A stretch of 42,696 nucleotides of DNA from an uncultured Synechococcus sp. Its GTDB lineage: Bacteria; Cyanobacteriota; Cyanobacteriia; PCC-6307; Cyanobiaceae. Both the position numbers and the translations under genes were made by a program. Positions within the stretch are counted from its first letter, which is position 1; the number at the start of each line of letters is the position of its first letter. The stretch is taken from assembly GCA_903855705.1 (NCBI GenBank), contig CAINZT010000065.1:1-42696 (forward strand), read 5' to 3'. The notes beneath the pieces were generated by a model. That model did not search any database and was not told the DNA's origin. It saw nothing but the letters and a program-made list of their open reading frames with translations. Of the stretch, positions 8,320 to 17,102 are shown in pieces.

Positions 8320-9057
8320 ATGGCAACCCTTGACTCCGCAGTGGCCTCCCCCAGCGGCGCCCAAGCGGTTGACTCCCAAGCCTTGGGCTTGCCCGATTTC
8401 AGCAGCGACACCTACAAAGACGCCTACAGCCGCATCAACGCGATCGTGATCGAAGGCGAGCAGGAAGCCCACGACAACTACATCTCAATCGGCACCCTGA
8501 TCCCCGAGCAGGCTGAAGAGCTCACCCGTCTAGCCCGGATGGAGCTCAAGCACATGCGTGGTTTCACTGCCTGTGCCAGCAACCTCGGCGTGACCGCCGA
8601 CATGCCCTTCGCCAAGGAGTTTTTCTCCCCACTGCACCAAAACTTCCAGACGGCCCTGGCCGAAGGCAAGGTCGTCACCTGCTTGCTGATCCAGGCCATT
8701 TTGATCGAGGCCTTCGCGATCTCGGCCTATCACATCTATATCCCTGTTGCAGACCCCTTTGACCGCAAGATCACAGAAGGGGTCGTCAAGGACGAATACA
8801 CCCACCTCAACTACGGCCAGGAATGGCTCAAGGCCAACCTGGATACCGCCCGCGAAGAGCTGGAGCAGGCCAACCGCCAGAACCTGCCGCTGGTGCGCAA
8901 GATGCTTGAGCAGGTGGCCGCCGATGCCGCCGTGCTGCAGATGGACCAAGAAGATCTGATGGCCGATTTCCTCTCCTCTTATCAGGAAGCCCTAGTCGAG
9001 GTGGGCTTCACCAATCGGGACATTGCCAAGATGGCGGCCGCCGCCCTGCTGGGCTGA
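8320..9057 (+). CDS. ado: Aldehyde deformylating oxygenase
   Basis: This non-haem di-iron enzyme converts long-chain fatty aldehydes to alkanes/alkenes plus formate, using O2 and electrons from ferredoxin. The start at ATG 8320 ([10 protein letters not shown]) gives 245 aa, the usual length; the track's upstream 72 residues are not part of the family. All six iron ligands are present: E47, E75, H78 (in [10 protein letters not shown]), E130 (in LIEAFAI), E159 and H162 (in [11 protein letters not shown]). They are spaced exactly as in the structurally characterised Prochlorococcus enzyme, shifted by two. It is followed 118 bp later by the acyl-ACP reductase that makes its substrate. Confidence 0.97.
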   Translation: MATLDSAVASPSGAQAVDSQALGLPDFSSDTYKDAYSRINAIVIEGEQEAHDNYISIGTLIPEQAEELTRLARMELKHMRGFTACASNLGVTADMPFAKEFFSPLHQNFQTALAEGKVVTCLLIQAILIEAFAISAYHIYIPVADPFDRKITEGVVKDEYTHLNYGQEWLKANLDTAREELEQANRQNLPLVRKMLEQVAADAAVLQMDQEDLMADFLSSYQEALVEVGFTNRDIAKMAAAALLG

Positions 9058-9175
9058 GGCCCCAGCCGCCAGCTCCCCAGCCGGGGCTCCCCGGGCCGGT
9101 ACCAGTGGCAAGATGGCCGGGCCTGCCGGGATTGTCCCGGATCCGCAGCCATTACGCCCCTTCCTTGACGGCTTC

Positions 9176-10231
9176 ATGTTCGGTCTGATCGGTCATTCCA
9201 CCAGCTTCGAAGAGGCCCGCAGCAAGGCTCGCAGCCTGGGCTTCGAGGAGTACGCCGACGGCGACCTGGACATGTGGTGCAGTGCTCCCCCCCAGCTGGT
9301 GGAGCGGGTGTCGGTCACCAGCCCAACGGGCCAAACGATTGAGGGGGCCTACATCGATTCGGTGTTTGTGCCGGAGATGTTGCGCCGGTTCAAAACGGCC
9401 AAGCGCAAGGTGATCAAGGCCATGGAGTTGGCCCAGAAAAGCGGCATCGACATCACCGCCCTGGGGGGCTTTACCTCGATCATTTTTGAGGATTTCAACC
9501 TGCTCAAAGAGGAGCGCGTTAGCGCCACCGCCCTTGACTGGCAACGGTTTACGACCGGCAACACCCATACCGCCTGGGTGATCTGCCGTCAGGTGGTCGA
9601 GAACGCCCCCAAGCTGGGCATCGACCTGGCTAGCGCCAAGGTGGCCGTGGTCGGCGCTAGCGGCGACATTGGCAGTGCCTGCTGTCGCTGGCTGCAGCGC
9701 TCTGGCGTGGGCGAACTGCTGCTGGTGGCCCGGCGCCCCCAGCCCCTGATCGACCTGCAGGCCTCCCTGGGCAGCGGCCGAATCCTGGCCCTCGAGGACG
9801 CCCTGGCCGAGGCCAATGTGGTCGTTTGGGTGGCGAGCCTCCCCCAAGGCTTGAGTATTGACGCCAGCAGACTGCCCAAGCCCTGCTTGATGGTCGATGG
9901 CGGCTACCCCAAAAACCTCGACAACAAAGTCGTCAGTGATGACGTGCATGTGATTAAGGGCGGCATTGTGGAGTTCTGGCAGGACATCGGCTGGCAGATG
10001 ATGGAGGTGGCTGATATGGCCAAACCCCAGCGCCAGATGTTTGCCTGCTTTGCCGAGGCGATGATTCTCGATTTCGAAGCCCGCCACACCAACTTCAGCT
10101 GGGGCCGCAACAACATCAGCCTGGAGTCGATGGATTGGGTCGGGGAGGCCTCCCTGCGCCATGGCTTCCGGGCCCTGGGCCTGGAGCTGGCGCCCCCCCC
10201 CATCCCTGGGACGGTGCTCAGCGCCGTCTAG
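9176..10231 (+). CDS. aar: Long-chain acyl-ACP reductase (aldehyde-forming)
   Basis: AAR reduces fatty acyl-ACP to the fatty aldehyde with NADPH, supplying ADO. The start is ATG 9176 ([14 protein letters not shown]), the invariant N-terminus of the family, giving 351 aa. The track's longer start would read back into the ADO gene. Motifs seen are [30 protein letters not shown], the nucleotide-binding [13 protein letters not shown] and the segment [17 protein letters not shown] holding the catalytic cysteine. It ends 74 bp before accA. A five-gene plus-strand cluster of creatininase, ADO, AAR, accA and SDR is evident. Confidence 0.97.
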   Translation: MFGLIGHSTSFEEARSKARSLGFEEYADGDLDMWCSAPPQLVERVSVTSPTGQTIEGAYIDSVFVPEMLRRFKTAKRKVIKAMELAQKSGIDITALGGFTSIIFEDFNLLKEERVSATALDWQRFTTGNTHTAWVICRQVVENAPKLGIDLASAKVAVVGASGDIGSACCRWLQRSGVGELLLVARRPQPLIDLQASLGSGRILALEDALAEANVVVWVASLPQGLSIDASRLPKPCLMVDGGYPKNLDNKVVSDDVHVIKGGIVEFWQDIGWQMMEVADMAKPQRQMFACFAEAMILDFEARHTNFSWGRNNISLESMDWVGEASLRHGFRALGLELAPPPIPGTVLSAV

Positions 10232-10305
10232 GGACCCGCTCCCCGACCCAGCACCGCCTGGTGTTTCCCCTCCCCCTGGTTTCCCCTCCCCCTGCCGTCC
10301 CGTTT

Positions 10306-11298
10306 ATGGCCCGCCGTCCACTGCTGGAGTTCGAAAAACCCCTGGTGGAACTGGAGGAGCAGATCGAGCAGATCCGCCAGCTCGCCAAGGACTCCGAGGT
10401 GGACGTGAGCCAGCAGCTGCACCAGCTGGAAACCCTGGCGGCCCGGCGGCGGGTCGAAATTTTCAGCAACCTCAGCCCGGCCCAAAAAATCCAGGTGGCC
10501 CGCCACCCCCAGCGTCCCAGCACCCTGGACTACATCCAGGTGCTCACCGATGAGTGGTATGAGCTCCATGGCGATCGCCGCGGCTCCGATGACCAGGCCC
10601 TAGTCGGCGGCATCGGCCGCATCGGCGACCAGGCCGTGGTCATGCTTGGTCAGCAGAAGGGCCGCGACACCAAGGAGAACGTCGCCCGCAACTTCGGCAT
10701 GGCTTCACCTGGCGGCTACCGCAAGGCGATGCGCCTGATGGAGCATGCCGACCGCTTCCGTCTGCCGATCATCAGTTTCATCGATACTCCTGGCGCCTAT
10801 GCGGGGGTGCTGGCCGAAGAATTAGGCCAGGGCGAGGCGATTGCCGTCAACCTGCGCGAGATGTTCCGGCTGCGGGTGCCGATCATCGCCACCGTGATCG
10901 GCGAAGGCGGTTCCGGCGGTGCCCTCGGCATCGGCGTGGCCGATCGCCTGCTGATGTTTGAGCACAGCGTTTACACGGTGGCCAGCCCGGAAGCCTGTGC
11001 CTCGATCCTCTGGCGCGATGCCAGCAAGGCGCCGGTGGCCGCCGAAGCCCTCAAAATCACCGCCGCCGATCTGCTGCGCCTTGGCCTGATTGATGCGGTC
11101 CTGAGCGAACCCTCCGGGGGCAACCACTGGGCGCCGCTGCAGGCGGCCCAGACCCTGCGCGCCGCCCTGCTGGAGCAGTTGGCCGACCTGCAGCAGCGCA
11201 CTGAGGCGGAGCTGGTCGACCAGCGCTATGCCAAGTTCCGGCGCATGGGCCAGTTCCTTGATGGGGGCGTGCTCACGGGCGCTGCGCTGGCCGGCTAA
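10306..11298 (+). CDS. accA: Acetyl-CoA carboxylase carboxyltransferase subunit alpha
   Basis: AccA pairs with AccD to transfer carboxyl groups from biotin to acetyl-CoA, giving malonyl-CoA for fatty acid synthesis. ATG 10306 ([20 protein letters not shown]) gives 330 aa, normal for the family. Seen are the N-terminal helical segment, [45 protein letters not shown] and [12 protein letters not shown], which form the crotonase-like core. Its place just downstream of AAR/ADO ties precursor supply to alkane formation. A large perfect hairpin lies about 140 bp downstream. Confidence 0.96.
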   Translation: MARRPLLEFEKPLVELEEQIEQIRQLAKDSEVDVSQQLHQLETLAARRRVEIFSNLSPAQKIQVARHPQRPSTLDYIQVLTDEWYELHGDRRGSDDQALVGGIGRIGDQAVVMLGQQKGRDTKENVARNFGMASPGGYRKAMRLMEHADRFRLPIISFIDTPGAYAGVLAEELGQGEAIAVNLREMFRLRVPIIATVIGEGGSGGALGIGVADRLLMFEHSVYTVASPEACASILWRDASKAPVAAEALKITAADLLRLGLIDAVLSEPSGGNHWAPLQAAQTLRAALLEQLADLQQRTEAELVDQRYAKFRRMGQFLDGGVLTGAALAG

Positions 11299-11438
11299 CG
11301 GGAGGATCGGGCGGGATAAGGGTGGTTGGGCTTTGCGACCGGGGCCCCATCGCGTGGCACTTGAAACCGAGCTCAGTGAGCCCCAGGCCTCCCCAGCCCA
11401 GGCTCCCGCCCCCAAGACTCCAGCCCTGGCTTTAGTCC

Positions 11439-11476
11439 CAAGAGCTTGTTGCCAAGAACTTGGCAACAAGCTCTTG
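11439..11476. repeat. Palindrome with 18-bp arms between accA and SDR
   Basis: Left arm CAAGAGCTTGTTGCCAAG (11439-11456), two-base spacer AA, and right arm CTTGGCAACAAGCTCTTG (11459-11476) are perfectly complementary. Such a symmetric inverted repeat could cruciform or form a long RNA hairpin. No U-tract follows on either strand, so it is not a classical intrinsic terminator. It could block readthrough from accA, protect the accA mRNA 3' end, or be a mobile palindromic repeat copy. Confidence 0.85.
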
Positions 11477-11563
11477 ATGGATGGGCCTGATCCTGATCAA
11501 GGCGCCTCAGGCCCCTGGCCGTGCCAGCCAGTCGTTGGCCTGGCTTAGGCCCCAAATCCCCAG

Positions 11564-12343
11564 TTGCTGGCCAGGGCTCTTAAGGTTGTCTTCCAATCCC
11601 TGGCGACCGTCCCTGCGGCGCCTGAATCGCCCTTGCCCGTTGCCCTGATCACCGGAGCGTCCAAAGGCATTGGCGCTGCCAGCGCCCGCCGGTTCGCCCA
11701 GGCCGGTTTCGACCTGCTGCTGGTGGCGCGCAACACCGAGGCCTTGGGCGCCTTGGCCGCTGATCTGACTCCTTATGGAGTGAGGGTAGAAACGGCCGGG
11801 ATTGATTTCAGCGCTGCAGACTCGATTGCCCCGGCCATGGCCGAGCTGCTCGATCGGGGCTTGCTGCCCAGCGTGGTGATCAACAATGCTGGGGTTGCCG
11901 CCACGGCTTCCCTCGCAGAGATGCCCCTGGCCGAATGGCAATGGCTGGTTCAACTGAACCTCACCAGTGTCTTTCAGGTCTGCCAGGCCGTTCTACCTGG
12001 CCTGCGCCAACGGTCCGGCGGCTTGATCATCAATGTCAGTAGCCATGCGGCCCGCCAGGCCTTCCCGGACTGGGGCGCCTACTGCGCCAGCAAGGCCGCC
12101 CTGGCGTCCTTCAGTCGCTGCCTGGCGGAAGAGGAACGCGCCCACGGGATCAGGGTCAGCACCCTCACCCTGGGTGCGGTGAATACGCCCCTTTGGGACA
12201 GCGAGACCGTTCACAGTTCCTTCGATCGGCGTGCCATGCTTTGCGTAGACACTGCCGCTGAAGCCCTCCTTTACCTGGCCAATCAGCCCCCCTCCCAAGT
12301 TGTGGAGGATCTCACCCTTATGCCGACAGCCGGCGCCCTCTGA
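11564..12343 (+). CDS. SDR family oxidoreductase
   Basis: This is a classical short-chain dehydrogenase/reductase using NAD(P)H. The cofactor motif TGASKGIG, the structural NNAG, the serine in NVSSHA and the catalytic YCASK are all present in order. The substrate is unknown. No ATG is available near the N-terminus: the track start is TTG 11564, and an in-frame TTG at 11633 (LPVALITGASKGIG) would fit the usual family start better. It lies between accA and folE in the alkane gene neighbourhood; a role in handling fatty aldehyde or 3-oxoacyl compounds is only an inference. Confidence 0.85.
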   Translation: MLARALKVVFQSLATVPAAPESPLPVALITGASKGIGAASARRFAQAGFDLLLVARNTEALGALAADLTPYGVRVETAGIDFSAADSIAPAMAELLDRGLLPSVVINNAGVAATASLAEMPLAEWQWLVQLNLTSVFQVCQAVLPGLRQRSGGLIINVSSHAARQAFPDWGAYCASKAALASFSRCLAEEERAHGIRVSTLTLGAVNTPLWDSETVHSSFDRRAMLCVDTAAEALLYLANQPPSQVVEDLTLMPTAGAL

Positions 12344-12353
12344 AGTCCCATCC

Positions 12354-13097
12354 ATGACGTCCACCCTGCCCACCAGCATCACGGCACGCGCCACCAGCTC
12401 GCCTGAGATGGTGCCCCTGCCCATCAGCCTGCGCATTCGCCAGCGCCTCGATGCTGCTGGGGTGGCCTATCTGGCCAATGACAACATCTCCGACCACCTC
12501 CAAGAAGGTGAGCTAGACCAGTTGGAAGTTGAGGTGGCTGGCAAGGTGCGTGAGCTGCTGCGCAGCTTGGTGATTGATATCGATAACGATCACAACACCC
12601 AGGAGACCGCTGAGCGCGTCGCCCGCATGTACCTCCATGAGGTCTTCAAGGGGCGGTATCATCAGCAACCCAAGATTGCCAGCTTCCCCAACGTCAAAAA
12701 GCTGGACGAGATCTACACGGTCGGACCGATTACGGTCCGTTCTGCCTGCTCCCACCACCTCGTGCCGATTCTTGGCAACTGCTGGATCGGCATCAAGCCT
12801 GGTGATCGGGTCATCGGTTTGTCGAAGTTTTCACGGGTTGCCGACTGGGTCTTCTCCCGCCCCCACATCCAGGAAGAGGCGGTGATGATCCTGGCCGACG
12901 AGATTGAGCGTCTCTGTGAACCGGAAGGGCTGGCGATTCTGGTCAAGGCCCAGCACTACTGCATGAAATGGCGCGGCGTCAAGGAACCCCAGACCAGCAT
13001 GGTGAATTCGGTGGTGAGGGGTGATTTCCGCCATGATCCGAGCCTCAAACAGGAGTTCTTTGAGCTGGTTAAGCAACAGGAGTCGATGCTCTACTGA
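12354..13097 (+). CDS. folE: GTP cyclohydrolase I
   Basis: This zinc enzyme converts GTP to 7,8-dihydroneopterin triphosphate, the first step to folate and other pterins. ATG 12354 gives 247 aa; the last 185 residues are the conserved T-fold. Zinc ligands are visible in SACSHHLVPI and AQHYCMKWRG, with HNTQETAERVARMY, VIGLSKFSRV and RPHIQEE between or around them. The N-terminal 40 residues are variable. It starts 10 bp after the SDR stop, so co-transcription is likely, and a strong terminator closes the unit downstream. Confidence 0.95.
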   Translation: MTSTLPTSITARATSSPEMVPLPISLRIRQRLDAAGVAYLANDNISDHLQEGELDQLEVEVAGKVRELLRSLVIDIDNDHNTQETAERVARMYLHEVFKGRYHQQPKIASFPNVKKLDEIYTVGPITVRSACSHHLVPILGNCWIGIKPGDRVIGLSKFSRVADWVFSRPHIQEEAVMILADEIERLCEPEGLAILVKAQHYCMKWRGVKEPQTSMVNSVVRGDFRHDPSLKQEFFELVKQQESMLY

Positions 13098-13227
13098 GGT
13101 TCGGGATTAACCGATCTTCGCCTATTGGCAAGCCGGCCTCGATTGTGATTGCGACTGGGGCAAATGGATGGTCCCATCCTTAAGTGCCGAATTGGCCTGA
13201 ATCATTCAATTCAGGTTCTGAAAGGTC

Positions 13228-13262
13228 GCCTGGAGCCATTCATCGGCTCCAGGCTTTTTTTT
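13228..13262 (+). terminator. Rho-independent terminator after folE
   Basis: A ten-pair GC-rich stem, GCCTGGAGCC with GGCTCCAGGC, encloses a seven-base loop and is followed by eight T residues. It sits 130 bp past folE and just before the 3' end of the convergent secreted-protein gene. The U-tract is only in the plus direction. Confidence 0.9.
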
Positions 13263-13268
13263 GGCTCT

Positions 13269-13787
13269 CTACTGGGCAGCGGCACGAATCGGACCGATCG
13301 GAGCCGATGACACCCGCTTCACTTTGCCGTTCTGATTGACCACGGCCACCACCATCACCTGCTGGCCGATATCAATGGCGGCGGGCACATAAGTTGTGCC
13401 CTGGGCGCTTTCAATCAGCACCCAACTACGTTGGCCTGGCGCGAGGCGATACCAGTGGTAGTTGGCCTGGGGCACGGCCATGGCGGCATCAAGCTGGGCC
13501 GTAGCCACCAGTAGTTGGCCCGCTTCCGCCTTGCCATTGAGCACCAGCTGCTGCAGGCCGTTGATCTGCTGTTGCACCGCCCCCTCCAACAGGATGTCGT
13601 TGGAGATTTCCTGGCGCATGATCTTGATCTGTTGCTGGGGATCGGCGGTCACCCCCGGCACGCATTGGAGGCTGGCCCCCACCAGCTGGCAGCCGACCAG
13701 GTCCTGGCTCCAGCCAGCCGTGGTGGGCCCCAGCAGGCCCGCTCCCAGCAGGACCGCCCAGAGGGCAGAAGAACGCAAAGGGGCCAT
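13269..13787 (-). CDS. Secreted protein of unknown function
   Basis: I do not recognise a named family. The 172-aa product begins with a typical signal peptide (MAPLRSSALWAVLLGAGLLG, possible cleavage after TTAGWSQ). The mature part has two cysteines (VGCQLVGASLQC), a helical Gln-rich segment (QQQIKIMRQEISNDILLEG) and a beta-rich C-terminus ending in VKRVSSAPIGPIR. It is probably periplasmic or lumenal. ATG 13787 is clear. The gene converges with folE across the terminator and is separated from trpF by about 155 bp holding a 13-bp direct repeat. Confidence 0.7.
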   Translation of the reverse strand: MAPLRSSALWAVLLGAGLLGPTTAGWSQDLVGCQLVGASLQCVPGVTADPQQQIKIMRQEISNDILLEGAVQQQINGLQQLVLNGKAEAGQLLVATAQLDAAMAVPQANYHWYRLAPGQRSWVLIESAQGTTYVPAAIDIGQQVMVVAVVNQNGKVKRVSSAPIGPIRAAAQ

Positions 13788-13890
13788 GGGCAGGGCATTG
13801 CAGCTGCCGGAATCTTGGCAGCTGGCAGAGGCGTTGCCAGCTCTGAATCGTTTCCAGGACTCTGTTCCCTCAACCCTTTCCCTTGATCCG

Positions 13891-13916
13891 TTGGTGTCCT
13901 GAGTTGGTGTCCTGAG
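13891..13916. repeat. Two perfect 13-bp tandem repeats
   Basis: TTGGTGTCCTGAG occurs twice head to tail in the gap between trpF and the upstream secreted-protein gene. It is one of several short tandem duplications in intergenic DNA of this window. Confidence 0.8.
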
Positions 13917-13942
13917 CCCTTTCGCTCACTCCCTGGGCCCGG

Positions 13943-14677
13943 CTAGCCCTGGCGGCAGGCTTCCACTGCTGCCACCAGGTCGGCGACGCGACTGAGGATC
14001 TTGTCGCCGGGAGCCCGCTCAAGGGCACTGGAGGCATCGAGCCCGTCAGGGCGGATCTGCTCCCAAATCGGCGCCACCCGTTCCGCGGCGATGCCGCCGG
14101 CCAGCCACCAGGGCAGGCCGGGCCGAAAACCGGCGAGCAGCTCGATCGGGATCGCCTGGCCCGTTCCACCCAGCTGGTCTGCCACCCAGGCATCGAGCAG
14201 CAGGCCATCGACCACCCCTTCATAGGCAAGGGCCAGCTCCAGATCGGCGCCCGAGCGAATGCGCAGGGCCTTCCAGAGGGGTAATCCCAGGCGGGCTTTG
14301 AGTTCGGCGCAACGCTTTGGCGTTTCCTGGCCGTGAAGTTGCAGCAGCTGATGGCCCCGGCCCGCCCCCAGTCCGTCGAGCTCGCCGTCTAGGGGGTTGG
14401 CTACCACCAGCACCCCCAGGCAGGCGGGATTGGCGGCGGCCATGGCGGCAAACAGGGCCGGCCGTTGGCCTGGGGCCAGCCAGCGCGGCGAACTGGCTAC
14501 GCCGATCACGCCGAGGGCCTGGACCCCCATGGCGGCCACCGCGGCCGCCTGGTCGTTCTGGCGCAGGCCGCAGACCTTCAGCCAGGGCCGCCGCGCCTGG
14601 GGCGAATGGGGCAGCTCCTGGGCCTGGTTTGGCGTGGGGCAGGCCGGCTGGTCAGGGGCCGGAGGGGCTTCGGGCAC
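13943..14677 (-). CDS. trpF: Phosphoribosylanthranilate isomerase
   Basis: TrpF isomerises N-(5-phosphoribosyl)anthranilate to CdRP in tryptophan synthesis. The TIM-barrel motifs are present: LKVCGLRQ with the catalytic cysteine, LLQLHGQE, the aspartate-containing LLLDAW, GGTGQAI, WWLAGGI and GLDASSALE. There is no ATG. GTG 14677 (VPEAPPAPDQ) is preferred here, and TTG 14719 is the track start. Either way a Pro/Ala-rich extension of about 30-45 residues precedes the barrel, which most TrpF proteins lack. It is divergent from the M50 peptidase gene. Confidence 0.9.
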   Translation of the reverse strand: MPEAPPAPDQPACPTPNQAQELPHSPQARRPWLKVCGLRQNDQAAAVAAMGVQALGVIGVASSPRWLAPGQRPALFAAMAAANPACLGVLVVANPLDGELDGLGAGRGHQLLQLHGQETPKRCAELKARLGLPLWKALRIRSGADLELALAYEGVVDGLLLDAWVADQLGGTGQAIPIELLAGFRPGLPWWLAGGIAAERVAPIWEQIRPDGLDASSALERAPGDKILSRVADLVAAVEACRQG

Positions 14678-14753
14678 AGGTGTGGCTCCACCAGGACGGG
14701 CTGGCTGTTGCGAAGGCAAGCCTTTCTAGGATCCAGGCAATGGGGTAGTCGGC

Positions 14754-16025
14754 GTGGGTGAAGGCTTTCAGCTCTTACGGATCCGGGGCATTCCCCTGCG
14801 CATCCATCCCAGCTGGTTTGTGATCCTGGCCCTGGCCACCTGGGGGTTCCAGAAGCAGTACGGCCAGCAGGAGTTGCTGGGGCCGGGATCTCCGGCATCG
14901 GAGCCCCTCAGCTGGCTGCTTGCCTTGGCCACGGCCCTGTTGTTGTTCCTCTCGGTCCTGCTGCATGAGCTGGGCCATTCCTTTGCCGCGATTGCCCAGG
15001 GCGTCAAGGTGCGCAGCATCACCCTGTTCCTCTTAGGGGGGGTGGCCAGCATCGAGCGGGAATCGACGACTGCCCGGGGAGCCCTGATCGTGGCGGCCGC
15101 CGGCCCCCTGGTGAGTTTGCTTTTGGCGGCAGGCTTGATCGGCGCCAGCCATGGCGCCACCCACCTCTGGCCCCCCTTGGGTGTCCTGGTCAGCCAGCTG
15201 GGAGAGCTCAATCTCGTGTTGGGCCTGTTCAACCTCTTGCCTGGTCTGCCATTGGATGGGGGCCTGATCCTCAAGGCCTTGGTCTGGCAGTGGACCGGCA
15301 GCCAGCGCCGCGGCGTTCAGGTGGCCACGGCCTCAGGCCTGATGCTCTCCCTGCTGGCCATCGGCATGGGCACCGTGGTGCTCCTGCGCAGCGGCAGCAT
15401 CGGTGGCCTCTGGTTGATCATGCTGGGTTGGTTCGGCTTCGGCGCCGCCCGTAACCAGACCCAATCCCAGGCCCTGCAGGCGGTTTTGCGGGATCTCAAG
15501 GTGCGCGATGGGGCCCGGCGTCGCTACCGGGTGCTCGAGCCAGGCACCAGCCTGCGCCAACTGAGTCGCCTCAGGCTCGCCGATCCTGAAGGGTTGGCCG
15601 ACTGGTTGCTGGTCTGTGAGGGCGGCCGTTGGCGCGGCCTGATCGATGACGCCCCCCTGCAGAGCCTGCCGGTTCAGCGCTGGGATGACGAGCGCATCGG
15701 TGACCATCTCCGGCCCCTGTCCGACCTTCCCTCAATCCACGACGACGCTCCCCTCTGGCAGGCCGTGTTGCAACTTGAGGCGGCCAGCCCGCCCCGCTTG
15801 TTGGTGCTCAGTGCCGCTGGTTTGCCTTGCGGCACGCTCGAGCGGCCAGAACTGGCAGAGGCCGTGCTCGCCAAATTGGGGGTGCGCTTGCCAGCGCCCC
15901 TCCTGGAGGCCGCCCGCCGCCAGGGCACCTATCCCATCGGCTTGCCCCTGGCGGCCGTAGCCGAGGCGATGGTGGCCAGTTCCAACCAGGCCGATTCGGC
16001 TCGCAGGTCCATGGGCAACGCTTAG
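14754..16025 (+). CDS. Site-2 protease family (M50) membrane metallopeptidase
   Basis: This is an intramembrane zinc protease of the S2P/Rip type. The 423-aa protein has several N-terminal membrane helices (WFVILALATWGF, WLLALATALLLFLSVLL), zinc-binding HELGH at residues 71-75, and the third ligand in FNLLPGLPLDGG. A cytosolic C-terminal half of about 190 residues follows and may be a CBS-like pair, judging by placement and beta/alpha pattern (LADWLLVCEGGRWRGLIDD; RLLVLSAAGLPCGTL). The start is GTG 14754. Rip-family members often cut anti-sigma factors or remnant signal peptides; the target here is unknown. Confidence 0.88.
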   Translation: MGEGFQLLRIRGIPLRIHPSWFVILALATWGFQKQYGQQELLGPGSPASEPLSWLLALATALLLFLSVLLHELGHSFAAIAQGVKVRSITLFLLGGVASIERESTTARGALIVAAAGPLVSLLLAAGLIGASHGATHLWPPLGVLVSQLGELNLVLGLFNLLPGLPLDGGLILKALVWQWTGSQRRGVQVATASGLMLSLLAIGMGTVVLLRSGSIGGLWLIMLGWFGFGAARNQTQSQALQAVLRDLKVRDGARRRYRVLEPGTSLRQLSRLRLADPEGLADWLLVCEGGRWRGLIDDAPLQSLPVQRWDDERIGDHLRPLSDLPSIHDDAPLWQAVLQLEAASPPRLLVLSAAGLPCGTLERPELAEAVLAKLGVRLPAPLLEAARRQGTYPIGLPLAAVAEAMVASSNQADSARRSMGNA

Positions 16026-16185
16026 CCCTGTTTCAAGCCCATGGCCGTTCTCAATGGCCTGCCTCCCATTGGCGTCATTTTCAGCCAGAGCTCAAGCCCT
16101 AAGGGCTGTTGATTTGGGGGCGGCCTTGGTTTCAGCGATCGTCTGAGCCTTTGCGGTGCAGTCGGCCCTGATCGGCTTGCGCTGG

Positions 16186-16950
16186 TTACGCGCGGCTGGG
16201 TCCATGGGTTGGCTCAAGTTCAACCGTTGGCTGGCTGGCGATCCGCCGTTGCAGGTCAGCCCTTTCCTGGTGATCGAGCTGCCGGTCCTGCAGGGGCCCG
16301 CAGCAGAGATCGGCTTCCGCCGCCCGGCGCAGTCGTGCCATCAAAGCCTGGCCCCCCTCGGGAAGGGCCGGCAGGTCTGGCGGTGGCCCACCAAACAGCT
16401 GCCACCAAAGCTCCCTGGGGGGATCGATCAGCAGGCTGCCGTGCTGCAACAGCACCCCGCGGCGCCAAAGTTGGGCGCTGCCGATCCGTTTGGCGCCGTT
16501 GCCATGGACCAGATCGGCGGCGCTGGACCTGGCAAAGCAGCTCCCGCTCTCCCCCACCACCCGTTCAGTGCCGAAGCTCAAGGGCTGGCCGAGCTCGGCG
16601 AAGGCCCGCTGCAACCAGCGGCAATGGTGGCGGTAGGCCTGGCGCCGATCCCCGGCGGCATGGGGCTGGATCAGGGCGTAGGTGAGGCTGCCGCCATGGA
16701 GCACGGCCCGGCCGCCGCTGGGGCGCCGCACCAGCTTCACCAGCCGCTGCTGGGCCAGGGTCAGCCAGGCGCTGGGTAGATGGCGTTGGTGATAGCCCAG
16801 CGATAGCCAGGGCCCGGACCAGCTGTAGAGCCTTAGGCAGGCCTGGGGGGTGCTCGCGGCCACGGCCTGGTCGAGCAGCAGTTCGTCGAGGGCCATCTGG
16901 AAGGGCCCGCTGCCGGCCAGGGGTGGAATCCAGCGCCAGGGTCCGCTCAC
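16186..16950 (-). CDS. Lipoate-protein ligase / biotin-lipoate A/B ligase family
   Basis: This family attaches lipoate or octanoate to lysines of 2-oxoacid dehydrogenase or glycine cleavage H subunits. Signature residues are RRPSGGRAVLHGGSLTYALI and the adenylate-binding lysine in GNGAKRIGSAQ, with GVLLQHGSLLID. The track start at 17016 is a TTG reading through an 18-bp tandem repeat. GTG 16950 (VSGPWRWIPPLAGSGPFQMA) is preferred and gives 254 aa. It is divergent from the TauE/SafE gene. Whether it is an LplA ligase or a LipM-like octanoyltransferase cannot be told. Confidence 0.85.
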   Translation of the reverse strand: MSGPWRWIPPLAGSGPFQMALDELLLDQAVAASTPQACLRLYSWSGPWLSLGYHQRHLPSAWLTLAQQRLVKLVRRPSGGRAVLHGGSLTYALIQPHAAGDRRQAYRHHCRWLQRAFAELGQPLSFGTERVVGESGSCFARSSAADLVHGNGAKRIGSAQLWRRGVLLQHGSLLIDPPRELWWQLFGGPPPDLPALPEGGQALMARLRRAAEADLCCGPLQDRQLDHQERADLQRRIASQPTVELEPTHGPSRA

Positions 16951-16964
16951 GGCCTCAGGCAGCG

Positions 16965-17010
16965 GCAGGCCTTGAGGCGGAAGCAGGCCTTGCGGTGAAG
17001 GCAGGCCTCG
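16965..17010. repeat. 18-bp tandem repeat, about 2.6 copies
   Basis: GCAGGCCTTGAGGCGGAA, GCAGGCCTTGCGGTGAAG and a partial GCAGGCCTCG lie head to tail in the divergent gap between the lipoate ligase-family gene and the TauE/SafE gene. If the ligase started at TTG 17016 they would code for a Gly-Leu-Pro-rich repeat. Confidence 0.75.
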
Positions 17011-17102
17011 AGCCAACGACTGGGCCTTACCCAGGGGCCCAGGCAGGGCAGGAGGCAGGGTTGGGGCATGGGGGATGCTGGGGCTCTTGTGAGCTGCCGG
17101 GA

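Noticed and set aside
16026-16185. Short ORF MAVLNGLPPIGVIF near 16040
   Set aside because: It has only about 23 codons, lacks a membrane-protein pattern and matches no small photosystem subunit.
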